From NCBI RefSeq assembly GCF_002068095.1, contig NZ_LWIG01000002.1, forward strand, positions 69,288-125,442: DNA of 56,155 bases, written 5' to 3'. A program made the translations under genes and the position numbers. Positions 21,233 through 29,856 of the stretch are shown one piece after another. The stretch is from Bradyrhizobium sacchari. Its GTDB lineage: Bacteria > Pseudomonadota > Alphaproteobacteria > Rhizobiales > Xanthobacteraceae. The notes beneath the pieces are model-generated. The model saw only the letters and a list, made by a program, of their open reading frames with translations, was not told the origin of the DNA and searched no databases. Every line of letters begins with the position of its first letter. Within the stretch, counting starts at the first letter, position 1.

Positions 21233-23194
21233 ATGGATCTTTTAGCTCAAGCCCGGATCAAGGGCGTTCAGTCCGAATTCGTCGACGCCCTCGGCAAGCT
21301 GCGGGTCACCGCGCCCGAGGCGCTCAAATCCATCCTCGATGCCCTGCCGGAGAAGCGGATCTACCGCTTCGTCAGCGGGCCTGTCGTGGTGCGCGCCCTC
21401 GGACATCCACGCACCGAACTGGCGGCGACCGGAAGGCCGCCGCTGCAATGGAAAATCCACGGCAACGGCCATGTGATCGCGCAAGGCGAGACGCGTGAGC
21501 CCGTCATTGCCTGGCCTGACGGCCTGCCGCTCGGCTATCATCGTCTGACGCTGACGGATGCAGCGGGCGCGAGCGAAGAGGTGCCGATGATCGTGGCGCC
21601 CGAGCGCGCCTTCGGCGGCGATTTCGATCGCGGCTGGCTGCTCGCCGTGCAGCTCTACAGCGTCCGCTCCGACCGCAATTGGGGCATCGGCGATTTTACC
21701 GATCTCGCCGGTCTCGTCCGGCTCGCCAAGCAGCTCGGCGCCGACGGCGTCGGCCTCAATCCGCTGCACGTGCTGTTCGACGACCAGCCGGCCGATTGCA
21801 GCCCCTATTCGCCGAACAGCCGGCTGTTTCTCAATCCGCTCTATATCGACGTCGAAGCGATCCCGGAATTTTCCGCCGATCTCGTCCCTGATGCGGCCGC
21901 GACCGCCGCGCGGCTGCGTGAAGGCGACCGCGTGCCCTATGCCGACATGGCGGCGCTGAAATGGCCGGCCTTGCGCGCCGCCTTCAACAGCTTCGTGACA
22001 AGCGCCAGTACGGCGCGCCGCCAGGCGTTTGACGCCTTCCGCGCCGCCCGCGCGCCGCTATTGTCCCGCTTTGCCTGCTTCGAGGTGCTGCGACATCGCT
22101 TCAACCGGCCATGGTGGGAATGGCCATCCGAATGGCAGCAGCCGGACGAGGCCAAATGCACCGAATTGCGCAACGGGCCTGACAAGCGCGAGGTCGAATT
22201 CGTCGAATTCGTGCAATGGACGGCGGACGGCCAATTGCATGCCGCCAAGGAGCTGGCCAGCCAGCTCGGCATGCGCGTCGGGCTCTATCTCGACGTTGCC
22301 GTCGGCGTGCAGTCGAACGGCTTCGATGCCTGGAACGAGCAGACCGCGATTTCCCGCCACCTCGCCGTCGGCGCTCCGCCGGACGTGCTCAACACCATCG
22401 GCCAGGACTGGGGCCTCGCCGGCTTCAATGCCGGCGGTCTGGAAGCGCAATCCTTCGTTCCGTTCGCCGACATGCTGGCGGCGTCGATGCGCCATGCCGG
22501 CGCCATCAGGCTCGATCACGTGCTCGGCTTGAAGCGGCTTTATCTGGTGCCGCGCGGCTTCAAGCCCGACAACGGCGCCTATGTGCAGATGCCGTTCGAG
22601 GCGCTGCTCGCCGCGGTGGTGCGCGAGAGCGCGGCCCACAAATGCATCGTGATCGGCGAGGACCTCGGCACCGTGCCGGAAGGCTTCCGCGAGACCATGC
22701 AGGATTTCGGCATCTGGTCCTATCTCGTCATGATGTTCGAGCGCGACGATGCCGGCCATTTTCGCAATATCGATCATTACCGGCCCAACGCGCTAGTGAC
22801 GCTGAACACGCATGATCTCTGCACCTATGCGGGCTGGCGCTCCTTCAGCGATCTCACGATGAAGCGCTCGCTCGGACTCGATCCCGGCGAGGACGATCAG
22901 GCGCGCTGGGACGCGCTCGGTGCGCTCGACGAGATCCTGCGCCAGAACGGCATCACTGCCAACGACCTCTATTCGGTGCTCGCCTTCCTGTCGCGCACGC
23001 CCTCGCGCCTGCTTGCGGTGTCCATGGAGGACCTGCTCGGCGTGATCGATCAGCCTAACATCCCCGGCACGATCGACGAGCACCCGAACTGGCGCCAGCG
23101 CCTGCCTGTCGCGCTCGACAAGATCGCCTCGAAGGTTGATCTCACGGCCTTGAGAGCGGCGACGCGGGAACGTTCGCTGACCGGCGGAAGTTGA
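21233..23194 (+). CDS. malQ: 4-alpha-glucanotransferase (amylomaltase) MalQ
   Basis: GH77 enzyme that transfers glucan segments between maltooligosaccharides, releasing glucose. 653 aa from ATG 21233. Beta-rich N-terminal module (about residues 1-125), then the catalytic region starting QLYSVRSDRNWGIGDFTDL. Catalytic motifs are intact: GAIRLDHVLGLKRLYLVPRG (nucleophile Asp), CIVIGEDLGTVPEGFRE (acid/base) and VTLNTHDLCTYAGW (third Asp). Divergent from the glgE operon and followed 30 bp later by the GH15 gene, so the two probably form a rightward operon. It recycles the short oligosaccharides left by GlgX and TreY/Z. Confidence 0.96.
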   Translation: MDLLAQARIKGVQSEFVDALGKLRVTAPEALKSILDALPEKRIYRFVSGPVVVRALGHPRTELAATGRPPLQWKIHGNGHVIAQGETREPVIAWPDGLPLGYHRLTLTDAAGASEEVPMIVAPERAFGGDFDRGWLLAVQLYSVRSDRNWGIGDFTDLAGLVRLAKQLGADGVGLNPLHVLFDDQPADCSPYSPNSRLFLNPLYIDVEAIPEFSADLVPDAAATAARLREGDRVPYADMAALKWPALRAAFNSFVTSASTARRQAFDAFRAARAPLLSRFACFEVLRHRFNRPWWEWPSEWQQPDEAKCTELRNGPDKREVEFVEFVQWTADGQLHAAKELASQLGMRVGLYLDVAVGVQSNGFDAWNEQTAISRHLAVGAPPDVLNTIGQDWGLAGFNAGGLEAQSFVPFADMLAASMRHAGAIRLDHVLGLKRLYLVPRGFKPDNGAYVQMPFEALLAAVVRESAAHKCIVIGEDLGTVPEGFRETMQDFGIWSYLVMMFERDDAGHFRNIDHYRPNALVTLNTHDLCTYAGWRSFSDLTMKRSLGLDPGEDDQARWDALGALDEILRQNGITANDLYSVLAFLSRTPSRLLAVSMEDLLGVIDQPNIPGTIDEHPNWRQRLPVALDKIASKVDLTALRAATRERSLTGGS

Positions 23195-23224
23195 GCAGCC
23201 GGGGCTTCCCAGGCTCGTAAGACA

Positions 23225-25027
23225 TTGACGCAGAGGATCGAGGACTATGCGCTGATCGGCGACTGCGAGACCGCGGCGCTGGTCGGGCGCAACGGCTCGA
23301 TCGACTGGCTGTGCTGGCCGGCCTTCGATTCCGACGCCTGCTTTGCCGCCATCCTCGGCACGCACAGGAACGGCCGCTGGCTGGTCGCGCCCGCCGAGGA
23401 TGTCACAGCGACCTCGCGCCGCTATCTCGGCGATACCCTCATCCTCGAAACGCGGTTTGAGACCAAAAGCGGCACCGTTGCGCTGATCGATTTCATGCCG
23501 CCGCGCGGCAAGGCGTCCGACATCGTGCGTCTGGTCCGCGGCGTCAGCGGTACCGTAAAGATGCGGATGGAGCTTGTCATCCGCTTCGGCTTCGGCGTGG
23601 ACATTCCCTGGGTGCGACGGATCGACCATTCGCTGCTCGCGATTTGCGGCCAGGACATGACGGTGCTCCGCACGCCGGTTGAAACGCGCGGCGAGGATCT
23701 GACCACGGTGTCAGACTTCGAGGTGAGGGCGGGCGAGAGTATCCCCTTCGTGCTGACCTATGGGCCCTCGCACCTCGATCCCCCCGAGCCGATCGACCCG
23801 GAGGTCGCGCTTCAGGAGACCGAAACGTTCTGGAAGGATTGGTGCCGCCAATGCACCCGCAATGGCGATTATCATGATCTGATCGTGCGCTCCCTGATCA
23901 CGCTGAAGGCGCTGACCTTCGGCCCCACCGGCGGCATCGTCGCCGCACCCACGACGTCGTTGCCGGAAAAGCTCGGCGGCAGCAGGAACTGGGATTACCG
24001 CTTCTGCTGGCTGCGCGATGCCACTTTCACACTGCTGGCGCTGATGAACTCGGGCTACACCGAGGAAGCCTCCGCCTGGCACAATTGGCTGCTCCGCGCC
24101 GCCGCAGGCTCGCCGTCGAACATGCAGATCATGTACGGCATCTGGGGCCAGCGGCGGCTCCTGGAATGGGAGGCGGGCTGGCTCGCCGGCTACGAGGGCG
24201 CGCAGCCGGTGCGTATCGGCAATGCCGCGCATGCGCAGCTCCAGCTCGACGTCTATGGCGAGCTGATCGACGCCTTCCACCAGTCGCGCATGGCCAGGCT
24301 GAAGCTCGACGAGGAGAGCTGGGCACTGGAATGCGCGGTGCTCAACCATCTCGCCGAGGTCTGGGACCGGCCCGACCACGGCATCTGGGAACGGCGCGGG
24401 CAGCCCCGGCACTACGTGTTCTCGAAGGTCATGACCTGGGTCGCCTTCGACCGCGGCATCAAGAGCGCCGAGACCTTTGGCTTCAAGGCGCCGCTGTTGC
24501 ATTGGTGCACCTTGCGCGAAGCCATTCATCGCGACGTCTGCAACAACGGTTTCGATGCGGAGGAGAACGCCTTCGTCGAGTCCTATGGCGCAAAGTTGCT
24601 CGATGCCAGCGTGCTGCTGCTGCCCGCCGTCGGCTTCCTGCCGGCGGAGGACCCGCGTATTAGCGGCACCATCGCGGCTGTCGAGAGATGCCTGATGCGC
24701 GACGGTTTCGTATTGCGGCACGATCCGCGCGAGCTGGCCGCGGGCCAGCCACCGCTCGAAGGGGCGTTCCTGGCCTGCACCCTGTGGCTCGCCGATGCCT
24801 GTGTGCTGTCGGGCGATCTCGACAAGGCGCAGGTCTTGTTCGATCGCGTGGTCGGCGTTGCGAACGATGTCGGGCTACTCGCCGAGGAATACGACTCCGT
24901 GGCCCGCCGCCAGACCGGCAACTTCCCGCAGGCGCTGACCCACATCGCGCTGGTCAACACCGCGCATAACCTGTCGGCGGCAAGGCAGAAGAGCGAGAAG
25001 CCGGCGATGCAGCGGTCGAAGCAGTAG
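23225..25027 (+). CDS. Glycoside hydrolase family 15 protein (glucoamylase/trehalase-like)
   Basis: 600-aa GH15 protein of the cytosolic type with no signal peptide. It begins MTQRIEDYALIGDCETAALVGRNGSIDWLCWP, which fixes the TTG start at 23225 although the ribosome site is weak. Landmarks: GGSRNWDYRFCWLRDATFTL, EAGWLAGYEGAQPVRIGNAA, a late catalytic-type Glu in GLLAEEYDSVARRQTGNFPQA. Family members hydrolyse maltooligosaccharides from the non-reducing end, and some act on trehalose; the sequence alone does not decide which. It is 30 bp behind malQ and is followed by a hairpin terminator. Glucose release would feed the adjacent zwf operon. Confidence 0.88.
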   Translation: MTQRIEDYALIGDCETAALVGRNGSIDWLCWPAFDSDACFAAILGTHRNGRWLVAPAEDVTATSRRYLGDTLILETRFETKSGTVALIDFMPPRGKASDIVRLVRGVSGTVKMRMELVIRFGFGVDIPWVRRIDHSLLAICGQDMTVLRTPVETRGEDLTTVSDFEVRAGESIPFVLTYGPSHLDPPEPIDPEVALQETETFWKDWCRQCTRNGDYHDLIVRSLITLKALTFGPTGGIVAAPTTSLPEKLGGSRNWDYRFCWLRDATFTLLALMNSGYTEEASAWHNWLLRAAAGSPSNMQIMYGIWGQRRLLEWEAGWLAGYEGAQPVRIGNAAHAQLQLDVYGELIDAFHQSRMARLKLDEESWALECAVLNHLAEVWDRPDHGIWERRGQPRHYVFSKVMTWVAFDRGIKSAETFGFKAPLLHWCTLREAIHRDVCNNGFDAEENAFVESYGAKLLDASVLLLPAVGFLPAEDPRISGTIAAVERCLMRDGFVLRHDPRELAAGQPPLEGAFLACTLWLADACVLSGDLDKAQVLFDRVVGVANDVGLLAEEYDSVARRQTGNFPQALTHIALVNTAHNLSAARQKSEKPAMQRSKQ

Positions 25028-25028
25028 C

Positions 25029-25048
25029 AAGAGCCGTCAGGCTCTTTT
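25029..25048 (+). terminator. Rho-independent terminator after the malQ-GH15 operon
   Basis: 7-bp perfect stem AAGAGCC/GGCTCTT around a GTCA loop, followed by further T residues, starting 2 bp after the GH15 stop. Confidence 0.8.
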
Positions 25049-25068
25049 GCCTCCACGAGGACGGTGCA

Positions 25069-25190
25069 CTCCCTCTCCCGCTTGCGGGGGAGGGTTGGGG
25101 TGGGGGTGTCTCCGCTGGGCGAGAACCCCCAAGAGGAGAGAACCCTCACCCGCCGCTACGCGGCGACCTCTCCCGCAAGCGGGAGAGGTG
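25069..25190. repeat. Intergenic inverted repeat, family 3, copy 1
   Basis: About 120 bp with outer arms CCTCTCCCGCTTGCGGG and CCCGCAAGCGGGAGAGG, each with its own short hairpin, and an inner GGGTTGGGGTGGGGG / CCCTCACCC region. Lies between convergent GH15 and HAD genes. A related copy is at 38575-38722. Confidence 0.8.
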
Positions 25191-25208
25191 ACACAACTGG
25201 CAGCCCGT

Positions 25209-26021
25209 CTAGCCCACCCCATTCCGCTTCAAGATCATCTCCATCGCCTCGGCAAAGCCGTCCTGCTCGTTGCTTGCGGTGACGTGGGTGGCTTCGTCCT
25301 TGACGTTGTCGGCGGCGTTGCCCATGGCGATCGAGGTGCCGCTGACGCGGAACATGGCGAGGTCGTTCTGCATGTCGCCGATGGTGGCGACCGCGTCGGT
25401 CGAGATGCCGAGGCGCTTGGCCATGGCCTCGACGAACGTGCCCTTGTTGAAGCCGGGCGGGGTGATGTCGAGATAATAGGTCTGCGAGCGCACCGCGGTG
25501 GCCTCGCTGCCGAGCGCCTCCTGCATCGCTTTTTCGCAACGCTCCAGGCCCGCGGCATCGGCGCTGGCGCCGACGATCTTGCAGGCGCTGGCGAGGTACG
25601 GCGAGAAATCAGTGATGATGGTCGGGTCGGAGCGGATCGTATGCTGCTCGTGCGCGACGTATTTGCCGCTTGGATTGTCGATCAGCCATTTGTCGGTGGT
25701 GAACAGCCAGATGTCGGCGCCGAACTCCCGTAGGATCTTTAGCGACCGCTCGGCAGCGCCCGGCGGAATCAGGTGCTGCTCGACCGGCCTCATCTCGGTA
25801 TCGACGATCGAGGAGCCGTTGAACGGGCCGACCGGCAGCCACAGCGCCAGCGGCTCGATCAGGAAGCGCATGCCGATCGCCGGGCGGCTGGAGGTGATGG
25901 TGAAGCCGACGCCGGCCTGGTGCAGCCGCTGCACCGCGCTCCGCGCACGCTCGGTCAGCGTCTTGTCCTTGGTCAGCAGCGTGCCGTCGACGTCGGAGAC
26001 CACGAGTGAGATTTGCGTCAT
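25209..26021 (-). CDS. Cof-type HAD-IIB family phosphatase
   Basis: 270-aa haloacid-dehalogenase-type sugar phosphatase. Motif I is VVSDVDGTLL (nucleophile and acid Asp), motif II TITSSRP, motif III Lys in NKGTFVEAMAKRLG, and motif IV IGDMQNDLAMF. A large C2 cap lies between motifs II and III, as in Cof/SupH proteins. The substrate is not predictable from sequence; a sugar phosphate is likely given its place at the end of the tal-pgi-gnd-zwf-pgl-gntK operon. Its ATG overlaps the gntK stop (ATGA), so it is translated with that pathway. Confidence 0.9.
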   Translation of the reverse strand: MTQISLVVSDVDGTLLTKDKTLTERARSAVQRLHQAGVGFTITSSRPAIGMRFLIEPLALWLPVGPFNGSSIVDTEMRPVEQHLIPPGAAERSLKILREFGADIWLFTTDKWLIDNPSGKYVAHEQHTIRSDPTIITDFSPYLASACKIVGASADAAGLERCEKAMQEALGSEATAVRSQTYYLDITPPGFNKGTFVEAMAKRLGISTDAVATIGDMQNDLAMFRVSGTSIAMGNAADNVKDEATHVTASNEQDGFAEAMEMILKRNGVG

Positions 26022-26560
26022 GGCAGAACCTTGGATATTGCCCCGCCGAGCTTCAATTGCCGCACGATGCCGTCCACGATTGCCTCGACAGTCTCGTCGA
26101 TCGAGACGGTGAGGACGTGCTCGCCCGCCTCCGGCGGCTCCAGCGTGTCGAACTGGCTCGTCAGCAGCCCGGGCGGCATGAAATGGCCCTTGCGCTGCGC
26201 GAGCCGCTCGGCGATCAGCTCTTTCGTCCCCTTCAGGAACACGAAGCGGACGTCACTGCGTCCGCGCAGCAGCACGTCACGATAGGTGTGCTTCAGCGCC
26301 GAGCAGGCGATGATGACGTGCTCGCCGCGTCCGCACACCCGCTCGATCTCGTCGGCGATGGCGTTGAGCCAGGGCCAGCGATCCTCGTCGGTGAGGGGAT
26401 GGCCGGCCCGCATCTTCTCGACATTGCTGGCGGGGTGGAAGCTGTCGCCGTCCTCGAAGCGCCAGCCGAGCCGCTCGCCAAGTGCCCCCGCAACCGTGCT
26501 CTTGCCCGAACCCGACACGCCCATCACGATCAACGCACAAGGTGCTTCAACGCGGCCCAC
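26018..26560 (-). CDS. gntK: Gluconokinase
   Basis: Phosphorylates gluconate to 6-phosphogluconate, feeding Gnd or the Entner-Doudoroff route. 180 aa from GTG 26560, which has a strong GGAGGAA ribosome site; a longer frame upstream is a shadow of pgl. P-loop GVSGSGKS, then EDGDSFHP, IIACSALKHTYRDVL and GHFMPPGLLTSQFDTLEPP, all typical of the GntK/IdnK family. Overlaps the end of pgl by 14 bp and the following HAD gene by 4 bp. Confidence 0.94.
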   Translation of the reverse strand: MGRVEAPCALIVMGVSGSGKSTVAGALGERLGWRFEDGDSFHPASNVEKMRAGHPLTDEDRWPWLNAIADEIERVCGRGEHVIIACSALKHTYRDVLLRGRSDVRFVFLKGTKELIAERLAQRKGHFMPPGLLTSQFDTLEPPEAGEHVLTVSIDETVEAIVDGIVRQLKLGGAISKVLP

Positions 26561-27293
26561 GAATTTCCTCCGGAAGCGCGGCCCTGTCGACCAGCCAGAC
26601 GGTCTCACCATTCGAGCGCGCGCGTAAGGCCGGCAGATTCTCGCCATTGAGGAGGCGCGTCAAGATCGGCTGCTTGTCGTGCCCGGCAATCTGAAACAGC
26701 ATTTCGCGGCAGGAGGCCAGAGCGGGCAGGGTGAGCGAGACCCGCGGCACGAAGGGTGCGACGTTGGCCTTGGGAACGCCGACGACCCAGTGCCGAGCCT
26801 CCTCGATCTCGGGGTACCCGGGAAACAGCGAGGCGGTGTGGCCATCCGGGCCTGCGCCCATCAGGACGAGGTCGAACAGCGGCCGCGCCGGATCGAGCCG
26901 GTCTGCGCCGTAGAAGGCCTGCAGCTCGCGCGCATAGGCCTGCGCACCGGCATCGGGATTTTCGGTCGTGGTCGGGATCGGGTGGATATGGCCGGCAGGC
27001 GCATTGCGATCAAGAAATGTCGCCCGGGCCACCGCCATGTTGTTGAGAGGATCGTTCGGTGGCACGAAGCGCTCGTCACCGATGAACCAATGCACGCGGT
27101 CCCACGGGATTCTGCCGCGCCAGGCATCGCTGCCGAGCAATTGATAGAGCTTCTTCGGGCTCGAGCCGCCGGTCAGGCAGATCGCGAGCCGCCCGGGATT
27201 GGCGCCGACCCGCGCCATCACCCGCTCGGCCGCGGCCTGCGCCAGCGCCTCGGCATCGGCCGCGACGATCAGCTTCCGCTGCCCGTCCGCCAT
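26547..27293 (-). CDS. pgl: 6-phosphogluconolactonase (DevB/SOL type)
   Basis: Hydrolyses 6-phosphogluconolactone made by Zwf. 248 aa from ATG 27293; a GTG one codon earlier (27296) overlaps the zwf stop as GTGA and is equally possible. Family motifs: LTGGSSPKKLYQLL, HWFIGDERFVPPNDPLNN, DLVLMGAGPDGHTASLFPG. No signal peptide. Sits between zwf and gntK with overlapping ends on both sides, in enzymatic order. Confidence 0.95.
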   Translation of the reverse strand: MADGQRKLIVAADAEALAQAAAERVMARVGANPGRLAICLTGGSSPKKLYQLLGSDAWRGRIPWDRVHWFIGDERFVPPNDPLNNMAVARATFLDRNAPAGHIHPIPTTTENPDAGAQAYARELQAFYGADRLDPARPLFDLVLMGAGPDGHTASLFPGYPEIEEARHWVVGVPKANVAPFVPRVSLTLPALASCREMLFQIAGHDKQPILTRLLNGENLPALRARSNGETVWLVDRAALPEEIRGPR

Positions 27294-28804
27294 CACGTAG
27301 ATTTCCGCCAGCTTCGTCCGTCGCGCCGGAGCAGCTCGTCGGCGCAGGCCGGGCCGTCGCTGCCGGCTTCATAGGTCTCGATGCCGTTGGTGCCCGCGCT
27401 CTTCCAGGCATCCAGGAACGGCTGCACCGCCTGCCAGCCGGCCTCGATGCCGTCGGCGCGCTGGAACAGGATGTTGTCGCCGATCATGCAGTCGTAGATC
27501 AGCGTTTCATAACCGGTCGAGGGATCGGCGCGGAAATAGTCGCCGTAGCGGAATTTCATCTCGACGCCGTCGATGGTGATGCTCGGCCCCGGGATTTTGG
27601 CGTTGAACTGCAGCTCGATCGTCTCGGTCGGCGCGATGCCGATGGTGAGGAAGTTCTGCGACAGGCGGTCGACGTCGGTGCCCGAAAACATCGACAGCGG
27701 AGCCTGCTTGAACTTGATCGCGACTTCGGTGCGCTTGTGACCCAGCGCTTTGCCCGTGCGCAGGTAGAAGGGGACGCCGGCCCAGCGCCAATTGTCGATC
27801 ATCAGCTTGAGCGCGACGAAGGTCTCGGTGGTGCTGTCGGGCTTGACGTCCTCGGTCTTGCGATAGTCCGTGATCGCGTCGTCGCCGATGCGGCCGGCGA
27901 GATATTGCGCGCGCACCGAATTCCTCAGCGCCTCCTCCCGGCTCGGCTGCTGGATCGATGTGAGCACGTCGGCCTTCTCGGAGCGGACGGAATGTGCGTC
28001 GAAACGCGCAGGGGGCTCCATCGCCACCAGCGACATCAGCTGGAACAGATGGTTCGGCACCATGTCGCGCAGCGCGCCGGTGGCATCGTAGAAGCCGCCG
28101 CGATGGCCGACGCCGAGCTTCTCCTCCACCGTGATCTGGATGTGGTCGATGTGGTTGCGATTCCAGATCGGCTCGAACATGCCATTGGCAAAGCGCAGCA
28201 CCAGGATGTTCTGCACCGTCTCCTTGCCGAGATAATGATCGATCCGGTAGATCTGGTGCTCGTCCATGATCTTCAGCAGCTCGGCATTCAGCGCCTTGGC
28301 CGATGCGAGGTCGGTGCCGAACGGCTTTTCGATCACGAGCCGTCGCCAGGCACCGTTCTCCTTCGTCATGCCGGTGCGGCCGAGCTCGCGCGCGGTCGGC
28401 GCGAACGCGGCGGGCGGCGTTGCCAGATAGAACAGCCGGTTGCCGCCGGTGTCCTGCGCGCATTCCAGCGAATCCAGATGCTCGCGCAGGCGGTCGAAGG
28501 AGGGCGGATCCTTCGGATCGGCCTCGACGAAGGTCACGCATTCCAGCAGCCTCGTGGCGATGTCGTCATCCACCGGCCGCGTCGCGAACTGGCGCAGGCC
28601 CTTCAGCAGGCTGTTGCGCAGTTCGTCATCCGACTGGCTTCTCCGGGCCACGCCGACGACGCAGAACTTTTCCGGCAGCAGATGCTCGGCCGCCAGATTG
28701 TAGAGCGATGGCATCACGAGACGATGGGTGAGGTCGCCCGTGACACCAAAGATGACGAAGGCGCAATTTTCCGGCTTGCGCTTGGCTTGCGGGTCTTTTG
28801 TCAC
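27293..28804 (-). CDS. zwf: Glucose-6-phosphate 1-dehydrogenase
   Basis: Oxidises glucose-6-phosphate to 6-phosphogluconolactone with reduction of NAD(P). 503 aa from GTG 28804. Coenzyme loop FGVTGDLTHRLVMPSLYNL (family form GASGDLxxR), active-site YRIDHYLGKETVQNIL, EKPFGTDLASAK and the C-terminal beta domain. It lies 40 bp downstream of gnd and overlaps pgl. Main local source of NADPH for stress and of 6-phosphogluconate. Confidence 0.97.
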   Translation of the reverse strand: MTKDPQAKRKPENCAFVIFGVTGDLTHRLVMPSLYNLAAEHLLPEKFCVVGVARRSQSDDELRNSLLKGLRQFATRPVDDDIATRLLECVTFVEADPKDPPSFDRLREHLDSLECAQDTGGNRLFYLATPPAAFAPTARELGRTGMTKENGAWRRLVIEKPFGTDLASAKALNAELLKIMDEHQIYRIDHYLGKETVQNILVLRFANGMFEPIWNRNHIDHIQITVEEKLGVGHRGGFYDATGALRDMVPNHLFQLMSLVAMEPPARFDAHSVRSEKADVLTSIQQPSREEALRNSVRAQYLAGRIGDDAITDYRKTEDVKPDSTTETFVALKLMIDNWRWAGVPFYLRTGKALGHKRTEVAIKFKQAPLSMFSGTDVDRLSQNFLTIGIAPTETIELQFNAKIPGPSITIDGVEMKFRYGDYFRADPSTGYETLIYDCMIGDNILFQRADGIEAGWQAVQPFLDAWKSAGTNGIETYEAGSDGPACADELLRRDGRSWRKST

Positions 28805-28844
28805 GAACTGTCGGCCTTCGCTCTGTTGCTCGTTGCGTCAGGTC

Positions 28845-29843
28845 TTACTTCGGCTTCGAAGCGCCCGGCTGCTTCGGCTCCTTGTGGCCGCCGAAACCCG
28901 CGCGCATCGCGGAGAGAATTTTTTCGGCAAAGGTGTGTTCCTTGCGGGAACGGAAACGTGTGTAGAGCGCCGCTGTCAAGACTTCGGCCGGCACGGCCTC
29001 GTCGATCGCGGCATTCACGGTCCAGCGTCCTTCCCCGGAATCCTCCACGAAGCCGGAATATTCCGTCAGTTGCGGGCTGTCGGCGAGCGCCGTCGCGGTG
29101 AGGTCGAGCAGCCAGGACGGAATCACGCTGCCGCGCCGCCACACCTCGGCGATGTCGGCGAGATCGAAGTCGTAGCGGTGATCTGCCGGCAGGGCGTCGA
29201 TATTGGCGTTCTTGAGGATGTCGAAGCCTTCGGCATAGGCCTGCATCAAGCCGTATTCGATCCCGTTGTGGATCATCTTGACGAAGTGCCCGGCGCCGAC
29301 GGGGCCGGCATGGATGTAACCCTGCTCGATGCGGGGATCGCGTCCTTCGCGTCCCTCTGTGCGCGGAATGTCGCCGGCGCCGGGCGCCAGCGCGGCGAAG
29401 ATCGGATCGAGCCGGTCCACCACCTGCTTCTCGCCGCCGATCATCATGCAATAGCCGCGGTCGAGTCCCCAGACGCCGCCTGACGTGCCGACGTCGACAT
29501 AGTGGATGCCGCGCGCCTTCAGCGCCTTGCCGCGGCGGACGTCGTCCTGCCAGAAGGTGTTGCCGCCGTCGATGATGACGTCGCCCTCCTGCATCACGCC
29601 CGCGATCGTGTCGATCGTCGTCTCGGTGATGTGTCCGGCAGGCAGCATCACCCAGGCCGTGCGCGGCCGCTCGAGCTTCGCGATGAACTCTTCCAGCGTT
29701 GCCGAGCCCACCGCGCCGTCTGCGGCAAGGCCAGCGACGGCCTTGGCCTCCTTGTCGTAGACCACGGTCGAATGGCCGTGGCGCATCAGGCGGCGAACGA
29801 TGTTGCCGCCCATCCGGCCGAGGCCGATCATGCCGAGTTGCAT
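28845..29843 (-). CDS. gnd: 6-phosphogluconate dehydrogenase, decarboxylating (short GndA type)
   Basis: Oxidative decarboxylation of 6-phosphogluconate to ribulose-5-phosphate. 332 aa, the short single-subunit type rather than the ~470-aa E. coli form. Rossmann start [20 protein letters not shown], substrate motif [21 protein letters not shown] and catalytic [21 protein letters not shown] are present. Short-form enzymes often prefer NAD; the cofactor is not certain from sequence. 13 bp downstream of tal-pgi. Confidence 0.95.
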   Translation of the reverse strand: MQLGMIGLGRMGGNIVRRLMRHGHSTVVYDKEAKAVAGLAADGAVGSATLEEFIAKLERPRTAWVMLPAGHITETTIDTIAGVMQEGDVIIDGGNTFWQDDVRRGKALKARGIHYVDVGTSGGVWGLDRGYCMMIGGEKQVVDRLDPIFAALAPGAGDIPRTEGREGRDPRIEQGYIHAGPVGAGHFVKMIHNGIEYGLMQAYAEGFDILKNANIDALPADHRYDFDLADIAEVWRRGSVIPSWLLDLTATALADSPQLTEYSGFVEDSGEGRWTVNAAIDEAVPAEVLTAALYTRFRSRKEHTFAEKILSAMRAGFGGHKEPKQPGASKPK

Positions 29844-29856
29844 GTGAGAGATTCCT

